From an uncultured Asticcacaulis sp. (lineage in GTDB: Bacteria; Pseudomonadota; Alphaproteobacteria; Caulobacterales; Caulobacteraceae), in the NCBI GenBank assembly GCA_946480125.1, contig CAMLIY010000156.1, forward strand, positions 1 through 7,338: DNA of 7,338 bases, in the 5' to 3' direction. A program made the translations under genes and the position numbers. Shown piece by piece: positions 1-7,338 of this stretch (positions are counted from its first letter, which is position 1; each line of letters begins with the position of its first letter). Under the pieces are notes generated by a model, which saw nothing but the letters and a program-made list of their open reading frames with translations, did no database searches and was not told the origin of the DNA.

Positions 1-148
1 GGCCGCCACCCGAAGACCTGGCCGCCGTGGCCAAAATCGCTTTGAAGCGCCTGAGCACGGGCGATTCCGAAATCCGCGAACTCTATCTCGATAGTGGTTC
101 CTACAATACATGGCTGGGCATGATCGCCGCCATCGATGAGGCTTTGAA

Positions 149-152
<4 letters not shown>
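1..152 (+). CDS. DUF4259-like protein, C-terminal fragment
   Basis: The reading frame is open from the window edge (first full codon at base 3) to TGA at 150-152 and gives 49 visible residues. The tail has a basic helix (AKIALKRL) followed by [16 protein letters not shown] and a final helix ending in AIDEALN. This resembles the end of DUF4259 proteins, which typically close with a pattern like SELRELWxxSGxxxxW followed by a short helix. The resemblance is recalled from the family pattern, not searched. It does not look like the end of a homocysteine S-methyltransferase domain, the partner one might expect next to a split metH. No function is known for DUF4259. The stop codon overlaps the metH start by four bases (TTGA), so the two genes are probably co-transcribed and translationally coupled. 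The start and most of the gene lie outside the window. Confidence 0.5.
138..151 (+). promoter_or_regulatory. Ribosome binding site fixing a TTG start for metH
   Basis: GAGG at 138-141 lies seven bases before TTG at 149-151. This TTG is the only plausible start after the in-frame stop at 137-139, and it places the protein's first residues exactly at the beginning of the pterin-binding domain. The start overlaps the upstream stop as TTGA, a TTG version of the common ATGA coupling. Confidence 0.75.
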
Positions 153-2809
<2,657 letters not shown>

Positions 2810-2814
2810 TCGAT

Positions 2815-3717
2815 CTAATTCGTCTTGTTTTTCGGTACATTGGTCCAGCCAAGGCGATAGCCAAGGCCTTCCGACCAGCTACGCTTCTCGACATGGTTAG
2901 GGTCTGGCTGTTGCTGGGTAGCGTAGGTCGTTTCGGCGTCGCCAGCGGGCGTAGCGGCGCTTTTTGGCACCGAGGGCAGGGCGCGTGACGCCGTGGCCCG
3001 GCGAGCCAGGGTATTGGTGGCCAGCGGGCCGTCACCCTCTACGGGTGCTGTGGCAGCGGTCAGGACCGGCTTCGGCTTTTCGTTATAATCATGCGGGCCG
3101 CCGGAATTAAGCGCCACGGCGATGGCGTCCAGTTCGTCTTCGGTCGCCATTTCGGCAAACAGATTGGGGTGGCCTGACAGGCGGACCGCCGCGTGCTCGC
3201 ATTCGCCGGGTAATTGCCAGTTGGCATAGGCCATGGCCGCTTCCTTGGTCGGCGCGGCGCGGGTGGCGGCCCATTCATTATAACCGAAATCGCGGACCTG
3301 TTCTGCCTTCTTATGGTCTGCCTCGGCCTTGCCTTTGCCCGAAAGGGTCAGCGCGGCCTCATAGGCGCGCAGATAGGACATGCCGATCATCTGGATCTGG
3401 TCATCAACCGGCATGACGGAATCGACCAGTTCGGCCACTTCCATATTGCCGGAAAGCACACCGTGACACCACGCCACGCGCAGGAAGTCATCACCTGGCG
3501 CGTCGTCGAGATTGGGTGCGTGGAGGCTGCCGTCGCTATTACGGCCTGTAACGGCGGGATCGCTCGCCGCCGGAATCACGGGCTTTGCGGCCGGCTTGGC
3601 CGGTGTGTGAGTGGCGGCCGGCCGTTTTTTGACGGCGGCGGCATCAACCGGCGGAACGACTGAAAAGGCAAAGGCGCAGACAGACAAGGTAAGAAAGGAC
3701 GATCTCAACAGGCGCAA
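2815..3717 (-). CDS. Exported two-cysteine protein of unknown function
   Basis: I do not recognise a named family. With the chosen start the product has 300 residues. Residues 1-26 form a signal peptide: basic RLLR, a hydrophobic core LTLSVCAFAFSVV, and a likely cut after VDA. A Lys/Pro/Ala-rich linker (about 29-57) leads to a folded, largely helical region (about 75-190) holding WCHG (C84) and GECEH (C173), which could form a disulfide in the periplasm. The C-terminal 100 residues are low in complexity and probably disordered. The frame is open up to 3876, but I chose TTG at 3717 because GGAG at 3724-3727 lies six bases before it and the signal peptide then starts at residue 1; upstream ATGs would bury it behind 40 or more residues. 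The gene converges on metH with a five-base gap. Export is well supported; function is unknown. Confidence 0.75.
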   Translation of the reverse strand: MRLLRSSFLTLSVCAFAFSVVPPVDAAAVKKRPAATHTPAKPAAKPVIPAASDPAVTGRNSDGSLHAPNLDDAPGDDFLRVAWCHGVLSGNMEVAELVDSVMPVDDQIQMIGMSYLRAYEAALTLSGKGKAEADHKKAEQVRDFGYNEWAATRAAPTKEAAMAYANWQLPGECEHAAVRLSGHPNLFAEMATEDELDAIAVALNSGGPHDYNEKPKPVLTAATAPVEGDGPLATNTLARRATASRALPSVPKSAATPAGDAETTYATQQQPDPNHVEKRSWSEGLGYRLGWTNVPKNKTN

Positions 3718-3925
3718 ATTCGGCTCCGGACGGCGATGAGGGTGTGTGCGAACCCTGATTGTGTTGCGGCAAAAACGCACATGGTCTCTGCCTGAAGTCT
3801 CATCTATACAGCAAGTAAGGCATAAAATCGCCATTAGGTATGTTTTTTTGCGAGTCTTACAGAAACTTAAGCACATCTTGCGCCGTAATTAAGCTAAGAT
3901 CAGTCTCCATAATCAGTGGGTAATG
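3718..3925. promoter_or_regulatory. Divergent intergenic region with repeats but no clear promoter
   Basis: This region separates the exported-protein gene (-) from the TerB/J-domain gene (+) and must carry the promoters for both. I could not assign a convincing -35/-10 pair on either strand. Visible elements are a direct repeat TTAAGC at 3867-3872 and 3889-3894 (22 bases apart, two helical turns); GAGTC at 3852-3856, which fits the GANTC site methylated by CcrM in this order; a GCTAAGAT sequence at 3893-3900 partly like the Caulobacter -10 GCTANAWC; and an AGGGT/ACCCT inverted repeat at 3739-3756 inside the probable leader of the - strand gene. Confidence 0.4.
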
Positions 3926-4621
3926 ATGTCTTTCTGGAAAAACCTGGCCCGGCTGGCGGTGCGTACCTTCGATGCCGCGGAATGCACCGAATGCCCCAAG
4001 GGGCTGCCCGGCGCCGATCCGGCGTTTGCCACGGCGGTCACCGCACTGGGCGCCAAGCTCGCCATGGCTGATGGCCTGGCGCATGACGTCGAGCAGACCG
4101 CTTTCCTGCACGTTTTTCATCCCGACGAAAAGGCGATGCGCGACGTCATGCGCCTGTACGACCTGGCGCGCCAGACCAGCCTGGGCTTTGAATCCTACGC
4201 GCGCCGTCTGGCCAAGCGTTATTCGTCATGCCCGCAAATTCTCGAGGATGTGCTGGAGGGGCTGTTTCATATTGCGGTCGCCGATGGCCATCTCAGCCAT
4301 CAGGAAGAGACCTATCTTGAAACCGTGGCTGACCTTTTCGGTCTGACTGCGGCGGCTTATCGCCGTATCCGTGCCGGCTATGTGCCCCTCGGCGAGGATG
4401 ATCCCTATTATATCCTTGGTCTGCAACCCGATGCCTCGGATGACGATATCCGCGTGGCCAGACGCTCAAGACTCAATGATTTTCATCCTGATCGTATTCG
4501 CGCCCGCGGCCTGCCGATTGATTTCGAAACGCTCTACACGCAGAAAACGGCCCTGATCAATTCGGCTTATGACCAGATTGTGAAGGAACGGGCCATTGTT
4601 GGACTGGCTACGGCTAACTGA
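3926..4621 (+). CDS. DjlA-like co-chaperone: TerB domain plus C-terminal J-domain
   Basis: The product (231 residues) has a TerB-type helical domain at about 32-150, marked by two repeats of the acidic pattern AMADGLAHDVEQ and AVADGHLSHQEE, followed by a J-domain at about 156-224 starting DPYYILGL. The HPD motif that stimulates the DnaK ATPase is at H187-P188-D189, followed by RIRARGLP, the wording typical of DjlA-type J-domains. Unlike E. coli DjlA there is no N-terminal membrane segment, so it should be cytosolic. An ECTEC pair of cysteines lies near residue 20. The ORF opens with two ATGs (3923 and 3926); GTGGG at 3916-3920 is two bases from the first but five from the second, so I prefer the second, which gives MSFWK. 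The client protein cannot be told from sequence. Confidence 0.88.
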   Translation: MSFWKNLARLAVRTFDAAECTECPKGLPGADPAFATAVTALGAKLAMADGLAHDVEQTAFLHVFHPDEKAMRDVMRLYDLARQTSLGFESYARRLAKRYSSCPQILEDVLEGLFHIAVADGHLSHQEETYLETVADLFGLTAAAYRRIRAGYVPLGEDDPYYILGLQPDASDDDIRVARRSRLNDFHPDRIRARGLPIDFETLYTQKTALINSAYDQIVKERAIVGLATAN

Positions 4622-4793
4622 CTAATTTAGCGGAATTTTTTATGTTGCAGAGCGATAAAAAAGCTTTGAAATCAACAAATGGCCTTAATATTTTTGTCAC
4701 GAACCGGTTCCAGAGGTTGACGAGAGACTTATTCGTGCCAATCTTTCCCTGTAGGAGACGTGTATTGTCTCAGTGTTTAGAGGTTTACTCTTC
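4622..4793 (+). promoter_or_regulatory. AT-rich regulatory gap before the small membrane protein gene
   Basis: The first 80 bases are much richer in A and T than the neighbours and show no stable hairpin, so I find no clear terminator for the J-domain gene. Further on there is a perfect ten-base palindrome GAACCGGTTC (4701-4710), a TTGACG -35 candidate (4717-4722), a weak -10 candidate (4737-4744), a strong AGGAG (4753-4757), and a mini-ORF running into the next gene. Confidence 0.5.
4717..4744 (+). promoter_or_regulatory. Candidate housekeeping promoter (Caulobacter type)
   Basis: TTGACG at 4717-4722 matches the -35 core of the Caulobacter housekeeping consensus TTGACGS fully. After about 13 bases, GCCAATCT (4737-4744) matches GCTANAWC only in part, so the -10 is weak. 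Transcription would start near 4751, just before AGGAG. A palindrome at 4701-4710 lies directly upstream, where an activator or repressor could bind. Confidence 0.35.
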
Positions 4794-4797
4794 ATGA
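4765..4797 (+). CDS. Possible ten-codon leader peptide (TTG start)
   Basis: A TTG at 4765 is preceded by AGGAG (4753-4757) at seven bases, a better ribosome site than that of the gene downstream. It would encode MSQCLEVYSS and stop at TGA 4795-4797, which overlaps the ATG (4794-4796) of the next gene as ATGA. The downstream gene's own AGAGG (4779-4783) lies inside this mini-ORF. The arrangement suggests translational coupling. It could also be chance: the ORF is very short, and no hairpins typical of an attenuator are visible. Confidence 0.3.
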   Translation: MSQCLEVYSS

Positions 4798-5108
4798 CCC
4801 AACGTGATGCTTCCTTCGCCCGTTTCGCCCGCAGCTACAAGCCTTGGGGTGAAATTCGTCGCAAGAACCTGATCGCCCGTGTGGTGACGGGCTTGGCGAT
4901 GACTGTGGCGGGCCTGGCGGTTGCGGCAGGTGTGGCGCTGTTAGTGGTTTTTGCCGCTTCAGTCGCGGTTGTGGGCGCGGTTGTAATCGGTGTGCTGGGT
5001 CTTATGGCGCTTGTCACCCGTAAGCCGGCCAAGGTGCGTATCCATACCGATGACGGCAAGGGGATTTATGAAGCGCGCAAGCAGGGCTCGACCTGGACGG
5101 TTTATTAG
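4794..5108 (+). CDS. Small membrane protein of unknown function
   Basis: The product has 104 residues. A polar, basic N-terminus (about 1-29, with RFARSYKPWGEIRRKN) precedes a continuous hydrophobic stretch of about 45 residues (30-74), rich in Val, Ala and Gly, long enough for two helices in a hairpin. A short soluble tail follows, with KVRIHTDDGKGIYEARKQG and ending TWTVY. The basic ends suggest both termini face the cytoplasm. I do not recognise a family. The start at ATG 4794 has AGAGG at 4779-4783, ten bases away, which is a little far; the in-frame GTG at 4773 would add MFRGLLF but has no well-placed ribosome site. A strong terminator follows, so it is probably a single-gene unit, although it lies between the J-domain and amidase genes. 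Confidence 0.75.
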   Translation: MTQRDASFARFARSYKPWGEIRRKNLIARVVTGLAMTVAGLAVAAGVALLVVFAASVAVVGAVVIGVLGLMALVTRKPAKVRIHTDDGKGIYEARKQGSTWTVY

Positions 5109-5132
5109 ACTTACCCGACCTGAAGAATTTTG

Positions 5133-5166
5133 AAGCGCCGCTGTCCCCGATGGCGGCGTTTTTATT
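5133..5166 (+). terminator. Rho-independent terminator
   Basis: CGCCGC (5136-5141) pairs perfectly with GCGGCG (5153-5158) around an 11-base loop. Flanking AAG can extend the stem by a G-U and two A-U pairs into the run TTTTT at 5159-5163. It lies 24 bases after the stop of the small membrane protein gene and only 35 bases before the amidase start. Confidence 0.78.
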
Positions 5167-5201
5167 TGGCCCTGTGCCGGATTGCCGGTAAGAACAGCGC
5201 A
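5166..5201 (+). promoter_or_regulatory. Candidate promoter giving a leaderless amidase mRNA
   Basis: TTGGCC (5166-5171; four of six to TTGACA) is separated by exactly 17 bases from TAAGAA (5189-5194; about three of six to TATAAT). The predicted start point falls on or next to the A of the amidase ATG at 5201. The amidase has no good Shine-Dalgarno, and the upstream terminator calls for a promoter in this 35-base gap unless there is read-through. The match is modest. Confidence 0.3.
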
Positions 5202-5950
5202 TGATCGAAAGCCCATCTCCCAATTTCAATGAACGCAAGGGACCGCCTGATATGGTGGTGCTCCACTATACCGGCATGAGGAGCGCTGACGAGGCGTTGG
5301 CGCGTATGTGCGATCCGGCTTCCCAAGTCTCAGCGCATTACATGATCGACGAGTTGGGGGAAATATACCGGCTGGTGCCCGAAGAACGCCGCGCCTGGCA
5401 CGCCGGCGTCAGTTTCTGGAAGGGCGACAGTGATATCAATGGCTGCTCGATCGGCATTGAACTGGTGAATCCCGGCCATGAATTCGGCTACCGTGATTTC
5501 CCCCCGGCACAGATAGACGCGGTGATCGGTGTGCTCGACCAGATCCGCGAGCGCTGGGATATCCCCGATTATCGGATACTGGGGCACTCGGATATCGCAC
5601 CGGCACGGAAACAGGATCCAGGCGAGCGCTTTCCGTGGCAGGTGCTGGCCGAGCATGGCCATGGCCTGTGGGTGACGCCTGAACTTCCCCCTGAAGGCGT
5701 GATGGGGCCGCCGTTGGGCGAAGGTGAAACGGGTCTGGGCGTCTTCTCGCTGCAATCGGCCCTAGGTAAACTGGGTTATAATATTCTGGCCGGTGGTCCA
5801 TATGACACCGAAACGGCCACTATCGTCACCGCTTTCCAGCGCCACTGGCTGCCCGAGCAGATCGGTACCGATCTGGAGGGCCGCGCCGATGCGAAGTTGC
5901 GCGTCACCCTGATGGCCCTTTTGCGCCATGTTACACTGATGGAGGTTTAG
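5201..5950 (+). CDS. ampD: N-acetylmuramoyl-L-alanine amidase, AmpD type, with peptidoglycan-binding tail
   Basis: The 249-residue product should cut the bond between N-acetylmuramic acid (or its anhydro form) and L-alanine. An Amidase_2 domain spans about 1-160. Expected zinc ligands are H22 (in LHYT), H129 (in GHSDIAP) and D139 (in KQDPG); E87 (in IGIELVNP) and K137 match AmpD's catalytic Glu116 and Lys162. H46 and H67 are the other family-conserved histidines. A PG_binding_1-like helical domain follows at about 177-240, with LGYNILAGGPYDTETATIVTAFQRHW. This two-domain form is also seen in E. coli AmiD, but AmiD is an outer-membrane lipoprotein, and no signal peptide or lipobox is present here. 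A cytosolic role in muropeptide recycling is therefore inferred. ATG 5201 has at best a weak ribosome site. The stop abuts the DUF423 start. Amidase assignment is secure; the symbol is somewhat less so. Confidence 0.92.
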   Translation: MIESPSPNFNERKGPPDMVVLHYTGMRSADEALARMCDPASQVSAHYMIDELGEIYRLVPEERRAWHAGVSFWKGDSDINGCSIGIELVNPGHEFGYRDFPPAQIDAVIGVLDQIRERWDIPDYRILGHSDIAPARKQDPGERFPWQVLAEHGHGLWVTPELPPEGVMGPPLGEGETGLGVFSLQSALGKLGYNILAGGPYDTETATIVTAFQRHWLPEQIGTDLEGRADAKLRVTLMALLRHVTLMEV

Positions 5951-6310
5951 ATGACCGGCCAACGCCTTATTCTCGCTATCGCCGCCCTGTGGGGCATGGC
6001 TGGCGTCATCATGATGGCGGCGGGCTCGCATCCGCCTCAGATCGGCACCCTGGCGATTGGCGGACAATTCCTGCTGTTTCACGCCGTGGCTGTCATCGCT
6101 ATTCTTTCCACATCGCTGGTCTCCGGCTGGCGGCGCGCCTTGCCCATGGCCCTGATGCTGACCGGCAGCGGCGTCTTTGCTTTTGAGATTGTCATCCACG
6201 CCACCACCGGCGTGATTCTGCCCGGTTTGGCCCCCATCGGCGGCGGGATTGCCATTCTCGGCTGGCTGGCCCTGGTCATTGCCCCATTGATCGAGCCATC
6301 TTCCAAATAA
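5951..6310 (+). CDS. DUF423 family membrane protein
   Basis: The 119-residue product has four predicted membrane helices at about 5-24, 34-56, 62-86 and 92-114. Family features are a GSHP turn after helix 1, GQFLLFHAVAVIAI in helix 2 (the Q-x-x-x-F-H pattern of DUF423) and LAPIGGGIAILGWLAL in helix 4. E. coli YgdD belongs to this family; its function is unknown. The amidase stop TAG directly abutts this ATG, and GGAGG at 5941-5945 lies five bases before it, inside the last amidase codons, so the two genes are very probably co-transcribed and coupled. The start is therefore firm. The product is slightly shorter than many relatives because the loop after helix 1 is compact. Linkage to the amidase hints at an envelope role, which is inference only. 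Confidence 0.82.
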   Translation: MTGQRLILAIAALWGMAGVIMMAAGSHPPQIGTLAIGGQFLLFHAVAVIAILSTSLVSGWRRALPMALMLTGSGVFAFEIVIHATTGVILPGLAPIGGGIAILGWLALVIAPLIEPSSK

Positions 6311-6323
6311 AGAGCGCCGCATT

Positions 6324-6372
6324 GGCGACGGCTGGCAGTCGCCCCCGCCAAAGAACGCAAGTGCGTCTTTGG
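6324..6372. repeat. Two tandem hairpins between the DUF423 gene and rnpB
   Basis: Hairpin 1 pairs GGCGAC (6324-6329) with GTCGCC (6338-6343) around an 8-base loop. Hairpin 2 pairs CCAAAG (6348-6353) with CTTTGG (6367-6372) and, after a bulged A, ACGC (6355-6358) with GCGT (6363-6366) around AAGT. They start 13 bases after the DUF423 stop. No immediate T run follows, although TTTATTT lies about 12 bases on. They could act as terminator or 3' mRNA protection, or belong to an intergenic repeat family. Confidence 0.5.
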
Positions 6373-6412
6373 AGGTCTTGATTTATTTACGACAAACGCG
6401 CAAAAGGCCTGC

Positions 6413-6798
<386 letters not shown>

Positions 6799-6839
6799 TC
6801 TTTCGCCACAATCCTATGCTAGCAAATCCATCAGGCAGC

Positions 6840-6858
6840 GGCGGATCGCCCGGTTTTT
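6840..6858 (+). terminator. Weak terminator candidate after rnpB
   Basis: GGCG (6840-6843) can pair with CGCC (6847-6850) around a three-base loop, followed by CGG and five T (6854-6858). The stem is only four pairs, so this is a weak call. No better terminator is seen between rnpB and the next gene. Confidence 0.3.
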
Positions 6859-6900
6859 CCAATCTTTCAGTCGTATTCAGCGGCATTCTTACCGGAGCCC

Positions 6901-7338
6901 ATGGCCGCATCCCGTTTTCCCGGACTCATCCGTTTCATGACAATGCTCAGTGTCATGATCCCGCTTGTCAGTTGCGCGCTCAATCGCGGCCAGGTACTGC
7001 TCGATGCCGGACGTACCTCACTGTCATTTGCCGAGTGGGGAGGGAGCGATTGCCGCCGGGAATATGGCAATCCGACGCAGATCGTCGCGGGCGTGGCGCA
7101 TGCCAGTCCGGTTTGGGAAAAGGCCAATCTGGTCATGGTTCGCTTGCCATGGCGGGCCCATGCCGCCTGGAATAAGGACCTCACTATACGCAGCTTGCAG
7201 GTTCATCGGCTGGCCGGGCCTTCCCTGCAAAGGGCTCTGGCGGCGGTATGGCTGCGCGCCGGTCAAAGTCAGGCGGAAATCGATCGTCTCGGCCTGTCAT
7301 CGATCGGTGGTGGCTATAACTGGCGGCCGATCCGGAAT
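6901..7338 (+). CDS. Putative peptidase M15-like lipoprotein, 5' part
   Basis: The frame is open from ATG 6901 to the window end (146 residues) and continues beyond it. Residues 1-25 look like a lipoprotein signal: basic start, hydrophobic MTMLSVMIPLVSC, lipobox LVSC with C25 as the lipidated cysteine and Ala after it, which suggests the outer membrane. Residues about 74-146 resemble the N-terminal half of M15 D-Ala-D-Ala carboxypeptidase and endolysin domains: VRLPWRAHAAWN, LTIRSLQVHRLAG, a helix, DRLGLSSIGGGYNWRPIRN. In that family a segment like GGCYNxRPIRG directly precedes the zinc motif SxHxxGxAxD, which here lies outside the window, so catalytic competence cannot be judged. No ATG, GTG or TTG start lies in frame between the stop at 6820-6822 and this ATG; GGAG at 6894-6897 is only three bases from it. 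The lipoprotein call is good; the M15 call is recalled from the family pattern. Confidence 0.6.
   Translation, partial: MAASRFPGLIRFMTMLSVMIPLVSCALNRGQVLLDAGRTSLSFAEWGGSDCRREYGNPTQIVAGVAHASPVWEKANLVMVRLPWRAHAAWNKDLTIRSLQVHRLAGPSLQRALAAVWLRAGQSQAEIDRLGLSSIGGGYNWRPIRN

Noticed and set aside
3718..3876. N-terminal extension of the exported protein up to 3876
   Set aside because: It would place about 53 residues before a normal signal peptide and run through the divergent promoter region. TTG 3717 has a well-spaced GGAG.
3867..3894. CtrA binding site
   Set aside because: The TTAA elements are 22 bases apart, not separated by seven as CtrA needs.
4622..4700. Terminator after the J-domain gene
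   Set aside because: T runs exist, but I found no GC-rich stem before them.
4773..4793. GTG 4773 as start of the small membrane protein
   Set aside because: AGGAG is 15 bases away, too far, while ATG 4794 gives a natural start and sits in an ATGA overlap.
5762..6322. 186-codon open frame on the - strand across the amidase and DUF423 genes
   Set aside because: It is antisense to two recognised genes, has a Gly/Gln/His/Asp-rich composition and shows no domain.

Overview
The window looks like a piece of GC-rich alphaproteobacterial chromosome, most likely from the Caulobacterales; an Asticcacaulis-like genus is a guess. The grounds are a methionine synthase that lacks its homocysteine domain, a soluble TerB plus J-domain protein, an AmpD-type amidase close to rnpB, an alphaproteobacterial-looking RNase P RNA, and promoters that resemble the Caulobacter housekeeping type only partly. 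I see no prophage, insertion sequence, CRISPR array, tRNA or rRNA.

Layout. Bases 1-152 hold the 3' end of a gene on the + strand whose tail resembles DUF4259 proteins. It overlaps by four bases the TTG start of metH (149-2809), which encodes the folate, cobalamin and AdoMet modules of cobalamin-dependent methionine synthase. A convergent - strand gene (2815-3717) encodes an exported two-cysteine protein of unknown function and ends five bases from metH. After a 208-base divergent intergenic region come, all on the + strand, a TerB/J-domain co-chaperone (3926-4621), a 172-base AT-rich regulatory gap, a small two-helix membrane protein (4794-5108) with a strong terminator, an AmpD-like amidase with a peptidoglycan-binding tail (5201-5950), a directly abutting DUF423 membrane protein (5951-6310), two tandem hairpins, the RNase P RNA gene (6413-6798), and the 5' part of a lipoprotein gene (6901 to the window end) that looks like a peptidase M15 cut off just before its metal site.

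How the genes work together. MetH makes methionine from homocysteine and needs a separate homocysteine-binding subunit that is not encoded in the visible sequence. The amidase and the putative M15 peptidase both point to peptidoglycan turnover, and the DUF423 protein is probably co-translated with the amidase. The J-protein would act with DnaK. The rest is housekeeping.

Nothing here amounts to a clear new multi-gene system. The most unusual points are small-scale: strong Shine-Dalgarno signals in front of TTG starts, a ten-codon TTG mini-ORF whose stop overlaps the next ATG, a promoter-like pair that would make the amidase mRNA leaderless, and an RNase P RNA whose P15 region has no visible GGU.
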